39,949 nucleotides of DNA, from contig JAVBMC010000065.1 of the NCBI GenBank assembly GCA_031552845.1, positions 1-39,949 of the forward strand, read 5' to 3'. The position numbers and the translations under genes are program-made. The notes under the pieces are model-generated. The model saw only the letters and a program-made list of their open reading frames with translations. It was not told the origin of the DNA and searched no databases. Shown here piece by piece: positions 9,593-17,795 of this stretch. This DNA comes from JAVBMC01 sp031552845. GTDB lineage: Bacteria > Verrucomicrobiota > Kiritimatiellia > RFP12 > DVOR01. How positions within the stretch are numbered: the first letter of the stretch is position 1; the number at the start of each line of letters is the position of its first letter.

Positions 9593-11749
9593 ATGTCGTA
9601 TCAGTTGCTGAAGCGGGCGGCGGTGCCGTTTGCGGCGGTGGTGTGCGGTGCGTTGTCCGCATCCGCGTTGGAGGTGAGTCTTGAGCTCAACGGTATCGCG
9701 GTGAAGGCGAAGGAGCCGATTGGCGCGGTGAAGTTTGATTATCCGCGGATATTCCCGGACAATCAGAATAGTCCTGCCGGTCCGACTGCGGTGACGGTGT
9801 CGAACCATATCGCATTGTTGACTTATGCCTGCGGCGTGAAGGGGACGTTGGAGTTGAAGGATGGCGGCGAGCTGGTGCTGACGACCGAGCAGCCTGCGGG
9901 CAGTTTCAAGCTGTCGCAGAATGCGGTTTTCTCGCCCAAGGCGTTTTGCGGTAAGGTGAAGTGGGCGGTGGGAGATCAGCCTGCGAAGATGTATGCCGAG
10001 GAGAAGCCCGGCGATGCGTTCTTGTTTCGTGCCGATGGTACCCGCGTGACGTGGACGGCGGATGGCTCCGAGGGTTTTGGCATTCAGCTGCCATTCGGTT
10101 ATACTGAGTTGAAGGATGCCCGCCCGTGGGGCAATCTGCAGCAGCTGCAGTATACGACGTTTTCGCATTTGCCGAAGGAGCTTTACCGTTATAAGATCTT
10201 TGCGGCGGATGGGTCAGCTGTGACACGTGGTCAAGCGCGCGTAATGTCGTCCGATAAGGATATGTACATTCCGTATCCGACGGTGGAGGCTAACTGGCCG
10301 GGCAAGGGCGTGATCCGCACGTTCGGCTGGCAGGAGGGTATCCGCAAGAACTACTTCAAGAATCGCGAGGCCGATGAGAATGCGATTGTCTGGACGGGCG
10401 ACTCGCTGACCGAAGGCTGGAAGACGCTCAAGACCGACTTCCCGAAGTATAAGGTAGCGAACCGTGGTGTCGGCGGCGATACTTCCCGCGGCGTTCTCTT
10501 CCGCTTCCCGATCGAAGTGCTGGCGTTGAATCCGCAGATGGTGTTCATCTGTGCAGGTGCGAATGACATGACTGCGCACGGTAATCCGGCGGACACGCTG
10601 TACAACCTCGAAGAGATGGTCAAGCTGGCGCGTGAGTACAATCCCAAGATGCCGGTGATTTTCTCGACATTGCCGCCGAGCAGCAACCCGCAAGCTCCGC
10701 TCAAGCCCAACTCCCGCGAGACGGTCAACGCCGGCATCAAGGCGCTGGGCGAGAAGTATGCCAACGTTTACGTTTATGATTTCAGCGCGGCTTGCATGGA
10801 TGCCTCCGGCCAGCAGAACCTTTCGCTGTTTGGAAAGGACCGTTTGCACGTCGCGGGCCCCGGCTACGTAATCTGGGCAAAGGGTCTCACGGAGATTATC
10901 AATAAGGCTCTCGAATCCAAAAAAACCGCAGGCAAACCCAAGAGCGCCGACATCGGCAAGCCGATTGATCTCTCCAAGATGAAGCTCATCTGGCAGGATG
11001 AGTTCGATGGCGCCACGCTTGATCCGAAGAAGTGGCAGGCGGTTCCGAATCAACAACGCCAAAGCGCTTCGCTTTGGAAGCCCTCCATGGTTTCGGTTGG
11101 CGATGGCGTCTGCACGCTCAAGATTGAAAAGACGAAGGATCCGCAGTGGCGCTACGTCTCCGGCTGCATCCGCACCGCCACAAGCTGCGGCAACCCCGCA
11201 ACCCATCTCTTCGGTTACAAGTATGGCTATGTCGAAGCCCGCTGCCGCCTGCCCAAGCATGTGCGTGCGGACTATTGGTTTGCCGTGTGGCTGATGGCCG
11301 GTAAACTCGGCGGTGCCGAGAAGCATGGCGACACCCGCCTCTTCACCGAGGTCGACATTCTCGAAACCTTCCACACATCTGAGCTCGGTTCTCAAAACCA
11401 CACTCTCCACTGGGCCAACTACGGCAAAGAACACAACGCCGCAAATGTCAGCAGTGGTTATCATTTGGAATTGCTCGATGGTAAGTTCCACACCTTCGGC
11501 CTGCTCTGGACGGAAGAGAAGTATACCTACTACATCGACGGCATCGCTGTGGCTGAAGACAAAGCCGTCGGCACCGGCAGCAACAAAGATGGCAAGAAGC
11601 AATCGCAAGGCACCGCCCGCGAACCTGCTTACATCAAGCTCAGCGTCGAAGCTGCGCCGTGGGCAGGCCCGACCGGCGGCTGGGAGAAAGAGATGCCTGA
11701 GTCTGACGATGCATTGATTGATTACGTCCGCGTCTATCAATTCAAATGA
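9593..11749 (+). CDS. SGNH/GDSL hydrolase fused to GH16 glucanase, secreted
   Basis: A 718-aa bifunctional exported enzyme. The signal peptide (residues ~1-25) is followed by a beta-rich domain (~26-230) and an SGNH hydrolase domain (~245-445) with G-D-S at 269-271 (S271 nucleophile), GAND at block III, and D416-x-x-H419 before AGPGY. This type commonly removes acetyl groups from polysaccharides. After a short linker comes a GH16 domain (~463-718) starting IWQDEFDG, with the catalytic signature E586-V-D-I-L-E591, and ending DYVRVYQFK. GH16 enzymes cut beta-1,3/1,4-glucans, xyloglucan or marine galactans, and I cannot tell which here. The ribosome site is GGGAG, 10 nt upstream. The stop overlaps the GH26 start (ATGA), so translation is coupled. 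The first half is G/T-rich in silent positions and the second half C/A-rich. Confidence 0.9.
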   Translation: MSYQLLKRAAVPFAAVVCGALSASALEVSLELNGIAVKAKEPIGAVKFDYPRIFPDNQNSPAGPTAVTVSNHIALLTYACGVKGTLELKDGGELVLTTEQPAGSFKLSQNAVFSPKAFCGKVKWAVGDQPAKMYAEEKPGDAFLFRADGTRVTWTADGSEGFGIQLPFGYTELKDARPWGNLQQLQYTTFSHLPKELYRYKIFAADGSAVTRGQARVMSSDKDMYIPYPTVEANWPGKGVIRTFGWQEGIRKNYFKNREADENAIVWTGDSLTEGWKTLKTDFPKYKVANRGVGGDTSRGVLFRFPIEVLALNPQMVFICAGANDMTAHGNPADTLYNLEEMVKLAREYNPKMPVIFSTLPPSSNPQAPLKPNSRETVNAGIKALGEKYANVYVYDFSAACMDASGQQNLSLFGKDRLHVAGPGYVIWAKGLTEIINKALESKKTAGKPKSADIGKPIDLSKMKLIWQDEFDGATLDPKKWQAVPNQQRQSASLWKPSMVSVGDGVCTLKIEKTKDPQWRYVSGCIRTATSCGNPATHLFGYKYGYVEARCRLPKHVRADYWFAVWLMAGKLGGAEKHGDTRLFTEVDILETFHTSELGSQNHTLHWANYGKEHNAANVSSGYHLELLDGKFHTFGLLWTEEKYTYYIDGIAVAEDKAVGTGSNKDGKKQSQGTAREPAYIKLSVEAAPWAGPTGGWEKEMPESDDALIDYVRVYQFK

Positions 11750-13323
11750 GCCGTCTCTTCAGAACAGCCATCGCGTTGTTCACCGCGGCGGCAGTCACCG
11801 CCGCGGAACCTGTTGCGCTCTTCAGCCTCGATGCGGGAGCGCAGCAGACTACATTCACAAATCGTGCAACGGCCGGATTGTTGTTCCAAACAACCCGGCC
11901 TCTTGCTGTTACCGCCGTCGGCATGCGCATGCCGTCAACACAGCAAGATGCCCGCTACTGGGTGCGCGTCTACCAAGCCGACACGCAAGAACTGCTTTTT
12001 CGCGAAGTCATTGTTCCCGCGCAAAGCAAACCGCGTGACGGATTTGTTTATGCTCAACTCCCCGCGCCAGCCGCGCTGCCGCCCGGCAAATATCAGCTGT
12101 GCATCACCGCGCCGGTTGCCAATACCATTCCATTTATTATTACACCCGCCGTGCCGCATGCCGGTAATGAAGATATCCGCATTCTCGAATCCTGGTGGGA
12201 CGAGAACGAATATGCCTACCCTTGGAAAGCATTCACGCAAGACAAAAGCCCCGCCTATCTGCTCGGTGCCAATCTGCTCTGCGCACCCTCGACGCAACAG
12301 CCCGCCACCCCACCCGTTATTGGTTTGCCGCCACCGCCTCCGTTAGGCGAACCGGCCAATCCCAACGCCTCTCCTGCTGCGCGCGCATTGCTCAAACGCT
12401 TTCATGAACTGCCGCAGCAAAAAGAGAAACGCATTCTCAGCGGACAGTTCGCCGGGTGGTATCCGCTCCTCTCGCTCGAACCATTCTACCTCATCCACAA
12501 GCAGACCGGCCAATGGCCCGCCGTCGCCGGATTCGACTACTACGAAACCTACACCGCCACCATTCCCGTTCCACCCGATACCTACAAACTCCCCCGCTGG
12601 CAATACATCAACGAGCTCATCAAAATCTACTCTGGCATGGGCGGCCTCGTCACCATCTCCCTCCACAGCACCAACCCCTGGACAGGCGGATTGGCGTGGG
12701 ACAAAACGCTCGATTTTGAAGATCTCTTCGACCCCGCCACCCCTGCGGCCAAAGAATACCGCCGCCAGATCGATGCCGTGGCCGATGGCCTTGCCGACCT
12801 CCAGCAAGCCGGCGTAACCGTGCTCTTCCGTCCCTTCCACGAAATGACCAACCCCTTCTGGTGGGGCCGCCAAAGTTCCGCCGGATTCTGCCGCTTGTGG
12901 CGCGAGCTCTTCGACTACTACACCCACGTCCGTAAACTCAACAACCTCATCTGGGTCTGGTCGCCGCTCTGCGATGGCAACCCCATGCGCTACTACCCCG
13001 GCGGTGCTTATGTCGATATGACCGGGCTCGACGTTTACAGCGATACCCTTACTGTCGCCCGCGACACCTACAACAAAATCCTCGCCGCCGCGCCCAACAA
13101 ACCCTTTGCCCTCACCGAGTTCGGTCCCTTCAGCGGACACAACTTCGGCAAAGAAAGCGGTTACGACTACGCCCGCCTTGTTGACGAAATCACCAACAAC
13201 CTTCCGCGCTGCGTTTACTTCCTTGCCTGGCGCGACGCCAAAGGCATCCACCGCAACCCCAACTCCCGCGGTCTCATGCTGCACCCCCTAGTCGGCAATA
13301 TCGCAGCTCCCGCTGCGCAATAA
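11746..13323 (+). CDS. Secreted GH26 glycoside hydrolase (beta-mannanase type)
   Basis: A 525-aa exported GH26 enzyme, most likely an endo-beta-1,4-mannanase. The signal peptide (~1-20) is followed by an N-terminal beta-sandwich (~20-175), a proline-rich linker (PPVIGLPPPPPLGEP, ~185-200) and the (beta/alpha)8 GH26 barrel (~205-520). The barrel holds the acid/base in RPFHEMTNPFWWG (E366) and the nucleophile in ALTEFGP (E458), both at the expected strand ends, plus GYWWE-equivalent aromatic-rich loops. Its start codon overlaps the stop of the SGNH-GH16 gene by 4 bp, so the two are made together. That suggests joint attack on an acetylated hemicellulose or mixed glucan/mannan. Silent positions are C/A-rich throughout, unlike the G/T-rich 5' part of the gene before it. 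Confidence 0.93.
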   Translation: MSRLFRTAIALFTAAAVTAAEPVALFSLDAGAQQTTFTNRATAGLLFQTTRPLAVTAVGMRMPSTQQDARYWVRVYQADTQELLFREVIVPAQSKPRDGFVYAQLPAPAALPPGKYQLCITAPVANTIPFIITPAVPHAGNEDIRILESWWDENEYAYPWKAFTQDKSPAYLLGANLLCAPSTQQPATPPVIGLPPPPPLGEPANPNASPAARALLKRFHELPQQKEKRILSGQFAGWYPLLSLEPFYLIHKQTGQWPAVAGFDYYETYTATIPVPPDTYKLPRWQYINELIKIYSGMGGLVTISLHSTNPWTGGLAWDKTLDFEDLFDPATPAAKEYRRQIDAVADGLADLQQAGVTVLFRPFHEMTNPFWWGRQSSAGFCRLWRELFDYYTHVRKLNNLIWVWSPLCDGNPMRYYPGGAYVDMTGLDVYSDTLTVARDTYNKILAAAPNKPFALTEFGPFSGHNFGKESGYDYARLVDEITNNLPRCVYFLAWRDAKGIHRNPNSRGLMLHPLVGNIAAPAAQ

Positions 13324-13353
13324 CATACCACTCGCCGACCGCTCCCTCACCAA

Positions 13354-13481
13354 GTACTGCGTAAAAATATACCTCCCGGTACGCGGTACGATACCACTTG
13401 AGATACATTTACGCAGCACGTGCTGCGCGCGCGTACAGTTGGAACTGCGCAAACGTACAGCACCTGCTATCGTACTCAAAC
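13354..13481. repeat. Loose tandem array of GTAC-initiated palindromic units
   Basis: Units beginning GTAC or TTAC fall at 13354, 13386, 13409, 13433 and 13455, at intervals of ~22-32 bp. Several have a self-complementary core: GCAGCACGTGCTGC at 13413-13426 (perfect), CAGTT-gg-AACTG at 13436-13447 (perfect arms), and CAG-cac-CTG at 13458-13466. It resembles in style the exact 22-bp array at 39315-39424 but is much less regular. The remainder of the intergenic stretch to 13630 holds nothing I can name. Confidence 0.5.
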
Positions 13482-13630
13482 ATGGCCACTATTGAGATGT
13501 GCGATTTCAGAGGCTGGTTCAAGACCCGTTTATACAGGAAACCTGCCCGCTTTGCCCTGATTCACAATCGCCGTATCGCGGTAATAACAACATCACTTTG
13601 TCCGATTTATTAAACAAGACGCAAAAGGAC

Positions 13631-13659
13631 TTGCATTCCCCGCAAAATAGGCGTATCAT
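13631..13659 (+). promoter_or_regulatory. Sigma70-type promoter of the ExbD-like gene
   Basis: TTGCAT at 13631-13636, a 17-bp spacer, and TATCAT at 13654-13659, about 55 bp before the ATG at 13715. The gene has a strong ribosome site (CGGAGG). Confidence 0.65.
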
Positions 13660-13714
13660 TTCACCATGTCAGCGGAATAGACAGTAATTCCATACTGCGA
13701 CCCCCGGAGGTTTT

Positions 13715-14362
13715 ATGCGTCGATATCTAAAGAATAAAGGCTGGTTGGGGATTGTCCTATGTTTCATGCTGATAGGCGTTTTGGGGCTATTGTCGCAATT
13801 GGATTATGAAAGGTCGATAACGAAAACACGGCGGTATGATGTCAAGATCAGCAAAGATGAAACAATGGTCGATAATGCCGTCGTGGATTTAGATACATTA
13901 CGAGCATTGCTGAAAAAGGATTTTAGAAGCCGAGTGATGAAGTATGGCGACATCAGCTTTGCCCCGGAGTTGAAGTTTGGCGATGCTGAAGATCGTTTGC
14001 GTATAATCATGGATCATTGGCTTTCGGATTTTACGTTTGCGTTGATCGACAGTGATTCGCCGCGAATTGACGTCTACGCATTGACCTGCCCAACTACATT
14101 CACGGCATGCCCGGAAGTTAAAATCTCAATCGACAATCTGAGTATTGGCACGACCAATGGCTTTGTGAATCTTGATGGATTGAAAGAGATGGTACTTCAG
14201 GCTCAAGATGAAAGAGGTCTCCGGGTTTACTTCACCGTTACACCAGAGACAGCGGCGAGCAATTTGCTACAAGTGCTTTCTCTGTTAGATGGTGCCGTAT
14301 CTCCATCTGTCGATCTTGTTTGGGATCCCGATTATTGTCCAATCCCGCCAATCACGAAGTAA
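13715..14362 (+). CDS. Membrane-anchored protein with duplicated ExbD/TolR-like domain
   Basis: A 215-aa protein with one N-terminal membrane segment (~9-28, GWLGIVLCFMLIGVLGLL) and a periplasmic portion of two related halves. The second half (~130-205) follows the ExbD/TolR pattern: a strand, VNLDGLKEMVLQAQDE, a strand (LRVYFTVTPETAASNLLQVLSLLDGA). The first half (~40-115, VDLDTLRALLKKDF...) is a diverged version with a longer insert. ExbD proteins couple proton flow through ExbB/MotA-type partners to outer-membrane work, but no ExbB gene lies nearby and the halves are atypical. The assignment is a fold-level guess. The gene stands alone with its own promoter, between a repeat array and the second MITE-like copy. 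Confidence 0.6.
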   Translation: MRRYLKNKGWLGIVLCFMLIGVLGLLSQLDYERSITKTRRYDVKISKDETMVDNAVVDLDTLRALLKKDFRSRVMKYGDISFAPELKFGDAEDRLRIIMDHWLSDFTFALIDSDSPRIDVYALTCPTTFTACPEVKISIDNLSIGTTNGFVNLDGLKEMVLQAQDERGLRVYFTVTPETAASNLLQVLSLLDGAVSPSVDLVWDPDYCPIPPITK

Positions 14363-14398
14363 TCGAGTTTATCGAGTTGGCCGTGGTGTCATTTATGG

Positions 14399-14638
14399 GC
14401 ACCTCTAATAATTGCTGTTTCCAAAAGGTAGGGCAGGTCTCGCCGAGACCGCCGTACCGCGTTCAGCCACACTCATACAGTTGCCCACAATGCGGACACA
14501 ATTATTACCCCGCTCGGCGTTTCGGCGAAAGTGCCACAGGCACCTTAATAGCCCTACCCAACAACCGTGTCAGTTTCTTTCCGCGTCTCCGCGTGAGCTT
14601 TATCCGGATTTGTCGTCGAGGTGAATTATTAGAGGTGT
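14399..14638 (-). mobile_element. MITE-like element, copy 2 (inverted)
   Basis: A ~240-bp element with 15-bp terminal inverted repeats differing at one base (GCACCTCTAATAATT at the left and ACACCTCTAATAATT read from the right). Its reverse complement aligns with 4927-5159 along the whole length, with many substitutions and a few small indels. The CACGCGGAGACGCGG, GTAGGGC and GTCTCGGCGAGAC words are all kept. It has no protein-coding capacity. It sits 36 bp after the ExbD-like stop, and just upstream of the promoter of the next unit. Confidence 0.82.
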
Positions 14639-14698
14639 TCTTATGCTGTAGACACTCGCTGAACGCGTGTGTTATGCAGATTGCAGTTGCGTTTCGGC

Positions 14699-14727
14699 TT
14701 GCATGTCATACAGGCGTGTGTTATTAT
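14699..14727 (+). promoter_or_regulatory. Sigma70-type promoter of the deacetylase gene pair
   Basis: TTGCAT at 14699-14704 (preceded by CGGC), a 17-bp spacer, and TATTAT at 14722-14727. The leader is ~40 nt and contains the AAGGAGG ribosome site that fixes the start at 14774. Confidence 0.65.
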
Positions 14728-14773
14728 TCCCATAATGTTGATGGGACATCTGTTCTGGACAAGGAGGCATGTC

Positions 14774-15520
14774 ATGAAATGTGCGGTGGTTTTCGTAGTA
14801 ATGATGGTGCTATGCGCCGGTATGGCGTGTGCGGCACCGAAGGTGATTTTGAAGCTGGATGATTTGTCACAGCGTGGCGCGGTGCCGGGTCAGGGTGTGA
14901 TGTGGAGCTGGATTAAAACGGACAAAATGCTGGAGCGCGAGAATGTGAAGGCGGCAATTGGCATCATCGGCGATTCGTTGGAGGAGCCGTCCGAGGAATA
15001 CATCAAATGGATTAAGGGGCGCATGGCTTGCAGGCGGTATGTGTTGTGGAATCATGGTTACGTCCATAAGGAGTTTGAATTTAAGGGGCCGTCGAAAGAG
15101 GAGCAGAAGGAGACGTTGTTGAAAACCCAGCGGCTGGCTAAAGAGAAGTTGGGCTTAACGCTGCACTCGTTCTGTTCGCCGTGGGGCAATCAGGATACGA
15201 ACACGGTTGCGGCGTTGAATGAAATTCCGGAGCTCACAGGCTGGCTGTTTGGTAATGCGATGGGATTGCCGTGCCCGGCGTATGTATTTCCGCGGGTCGT
15301 CAATCTTGAGTATCCGGTGATGAATCCGAACTTTGAAAAGACGAAGGCCGCGTATGAGAGCAAGGGACGGAACTTGGAGATGTTTGTCTTGCAGGGACAT
15401 CCGAATGGTTGGGATGATAAACGCTTGGCGGAGTTTGAGAAGGTGGTGCAGTTTCTGAAAGCGGAGGGATGCGAGTTTATCTTTCCGGAAGAGTGGATTC
15501 AATCAGTGGGGGCAAAGTAA
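14774..15520 (+). CDS. Secreted polysaccharide-deacetylase-like (NodB fold) protein
   Basis: A 248-aa exported protein. I chose the ATG at 14774 because AAGGAGG lies 7 nt upstream and the protein then opens with a clean signal peptide (KCAVVFVVMMVLCAGMACAA). Longer in-frame starts would place coding sequence over the promoter. The mature part begins PKVILKLDDLSQRG, where D-D fits the metal-binding Asp pair of NodB/DUF2334 deacetylases. NHGYVHKEFEF at ~95-105 supplies metal-ligand histidines, and FCSPWGNQD at ~133-141 fits the R/PxG loop. LQGHPNGWDD near the C-terminus supplies a late His. It probably deacetylates a glycan or is a related hydrolase. The stop abuts the ATG of the next gene with no spacer, so the two are co-translated. 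Confidence 0.75.
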   Translation: MKCAVVFVVMMVLCAGMACAAPKVILKLDDLSQRGAVPGQGVMWSWIKTDKMLERENVKAAIGIIGDSLEEPSEEYIKWIKGRMACRRYVLWNHGYVHKEFEFKGPSKEEQKETLLKTQRLAKEKLGLTLHSFCSPWGNQDTNTVAALNEIPELTGWLFGNAMGLPCPAYVFPRVVNLEYPVMNPNFEKTKAAYESKGRNLEMFVLQGHPNGWDDKRLAEFEKVVQFLKAEGCEFIFPEEWIQSVGAK

Positions 15521-17734
15521 ATGACAGGGCGAATAATTGTAATAGCGGGGTTGGTTGCGATGGGTGTGGTGGCGGAGACTGTCACACCGAATCGGAAGTA
15601 TGGCGCATGGGAGTCGTGCAAGATCGGCGGCGGCGGATATCTGCAGGATATTTGTTATGCACCGTCGGACGCAACCCGGATTTATGTTCTGTCAGATGTC
15701 GGCGGCGTGTTCCGCAGTGATGATGCGGGCGAACATTGGCATATGCTGCACGGGGCTTTACCGGCAGCGGGCGAGGCTTATGCTCCGCGCAGTTTATGGA
15801 TCGACACTAAGAACCCTGATTTGATTGTGCTGGCCACAGGGACTAAGTGGGTTAGTCAGCCGGGCGCGGAGAAACATGCCGGACTCTACCGCAGTGAAGA
15901 TGGCGGGCAGACGTGGCAGCAGGTAGCTGGCGGATTGTATTTCGAAGGCGACGGCCATATGCGCCGCGGCGGGACTGTACTGTGCGAGGGAAGCGATGGC
16001 ACGCTTTATGCTGCGCCGTTGGGCACCAGTATTCATAAGAGTACGGATAAAGGACGCACGTGGCAAAAACTCAGCTCGCCGTTGTTCGCTCCAACGCACA
16101 TTCTAGCTGATCGTGATAACCCCAAGCGGATTTGGGTTTGTTCGGCACCGTGGGATTCAAAACATGCGGCAGGTGCGAAACTAGCAAAGCAGATTGAGAC
16201 TGGGATGTTTGTCAGCGAAGATGGCGGTGCTACTTGGCAGAAGATGAGCGAGCCGAATCCGCCTGTTGAATTTGTGCAGTCGCCCAAAGATGCAAAACTG
16301 CTGTATGGGTTGAGCGATGGCACAAAGAAAGGGACGCAGGTATTCCGCAGTACAGATGGCGGTATCACGTGGCAGCCGTTTGTCGAGGGGTTGCCGCCTT
16401 GTCCGGAGAAGTGGAATGCGCGGAAGGATGGGATTTATACTTCGTTGTTCTTTGCAGGTGATGCGCTGGTGCTCGGCGGCAGCGGCGGGAGCATTTATGA
16501 GTTGGAGGGTAACCGCTGGGAAAAGATTGTTTGCGAGAAACTGATTGAAGATGGTTGGTGGGGTGCTACGAAGGCGGATCAAAAATTGGGCGAAGGACAT
16601 GCAGGCTGTGCGCTCGGGCATATGGCCGTTAATCCCAAGAATCCCAATGCGTGGGCATTTACCGATTGGTATGCGGTTTACTTTACGGAAGATCGCGGCA
16701 AGACTTGGCGCCTGTCGATTGATGGAATTGAAATGACTGTCGTGCATGCCGTCACGCAGGATACAGTCAAGCCGGAGCGGATGCATATCGGCGTGGCCGA
16801 TGTCGGTTATTACCGCTCCGAAGATTGCGGACTCGACTTGGCATGGGGCAAGAACATCGGCAACAATACCAAAACCATTTCACCCTCGCCGGTCAACAAA
16901 GGGCGCATCTATGCCACCGGCCCTATTCCCTTCGGTTGGTTTGCCAATCATGTTTTTGTTTCCGATGATAGCGGCGTCACCTGGCGGCGGACAAAAATGA
17001 AAGGCCTGCCCGAAATGAATGCGCGCCGCTGCAACACTATTGTCGCCGACCCGAAAGATCCGGACAAAGTATGGCTCGGTGTAACAGGTCCTGTCAGCGA
17101 TGAGAAATCCGAGGGCGGCGTTTACGTCAGCTATGATGGCGCCGAGACGTGGGAGTATTTGAAAGGGCAGGTCGCCAACCCCGGCATCTTCCGCAAAGAG
17201 ATCTTTCAGGGCAACGAAGAACTTGCGGTGGCGAACGATGGCAGCATGATTGCGATCAGCATCAACAGCAAGCGGCTCTATGCGGTCGACAAACCCGGTA
17301 ATAAATGGCGCCGTTACAAACTGCCGGATGACGCACCGCCCAATACCGTGGTTGCCGATCCGCACGAACACGGCCGCATCTATTTAGGATTACGCTGGGG
17401 GCACGGCTTGTATCAAACCGATGATGCCGGATTACACTGGAAGAAGATTTATAAAAACGATGTCAGCCATATTGCAGTCAACCGCTTCAAGCAAGGTTAC
17501 CTCGCCGTCATCAGCGGCGGACAAGTCGCCTTGAGCCGCGACGGCGGCAAAACTTGGACGCATGCTCCGGACGGATTACCCTACCGCCACCACCGCAATG
17601 TCGTCGGCTTCGCCGGAGATTACGTCACAGTCGGCACAGGCGGCAGCGGCGTCTTCCGCATCCCAATGACAGCCTTCACCGAGACGCCTAAACCCATGGG
17701 CGAAGACACCGTGCTCGAGTTCCAGCGGTTCTAG
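15521..17734 (+). CDS. Secreted GH74-like / sialidase-fold BNR-repeat protein
   Basis: A 737-aa exported beta-propeller protein. A short signal peptide (MTGRIIVIAGLVAMGVVAE) is followed by many Asp-box (S/T-x-D-x-G-x-T-W) repeats, for example RSEDGGQTWQ, VSEDGGATWQ, RSTDGGITWQ, VSDDSGVTWR, VSYDGAETWE and LSRDGGKTWT. They are spread through the chain in the way seen in GH74 xyloglucanases and VPS10/sortilin-like propellers. The opening YAPSDATRIYVLSDVGGVFRS matches the GH74 style, with two seven-bladed propellers expected. Catalytic aspartates cannot be placed with confidence, so enzyme activity is inferred from the fold and neighbours. The start lies directly after the deacetylase stop. The 3' third is C/A-rich in silent positions, the 5' part G/T-rich. 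No terminator is obvious after the stop. Confidence 0.75.
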   Translation: MTGRIIVIAGLVAMGVVAETVTPNRKYGAWESCKIGGGGYLQDICYAPSDATRIYVLSDVGGVFRSDDAGEHWHMLHGALPAAGEAYAPRSLWIDTKNPDLIVLATGTKWVSQPGAEKHAGLYRSEDGGQTWQQVAGGLYFEGDGHMRRGGTVLCEGSDGTLYAAPLGTSIHKSTDKGRTWQKLSSPLFAPTHILADRDNPKRIWVCSAPWDSKHAAGAKLAKQIETGMFVSEDGGATWQKMSEPNPPVEFVQSPKDAKLLYGLSDGTKKGTQVFRSTDGGITWQPFVEGLPPCPEKWNARKDGIYTSLFFAGDALVLGGSGGSIYELEGNRWEKIVCEKLIEDGWWGATKADQKLGEGHAGCALGHMAVNPKNPNAWAFTDWYAVYFTEDRGKTWRLSIDGIEMTVVHAVTQDTVKPERMHIGVADVGYYRSEDCGLDLAWGKNIGNNTKTISPSPVNKGRIYATGPIPFGWFANHVFVSDDSGVTWRRTKMKGLPEMNARRCNTIVADPKDPDKVWLGVTGPVSDEKSEGGVYVSYDGAETWEYLKGQVANPGIFRKEIFQGNEELAVANDGSMIAISINSKRLYAVDKPGNKWRRYKLPDDAPPNTVVADPHEHGRIYLGLRWGHGLYQTDDAGLHWKKIYKNDVSHIAVNRFKQGYLAVISGGQVALSRDGGKTWTHAPDGLPYRHHRNVVGFAGDYVTVGTGGSGVFRIPMTAFTETPKPMGEDTVLEFQRF

Positions 17735-17795
17735 CTTTTGTTTTCACTTTACCGCGCCATTGTTAATAATTTGTTGAGCGAAGGATTACTAGACT

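Noticed and set aside
10214..11740. 508-residue antisense open frame opposite the SGNH-GH16 gene
   Set aside because: A shadow produced by the composition of the real gene. It has no domain, no ribosome site and no promoter, and the sense strand carries clear catalytic motifs.
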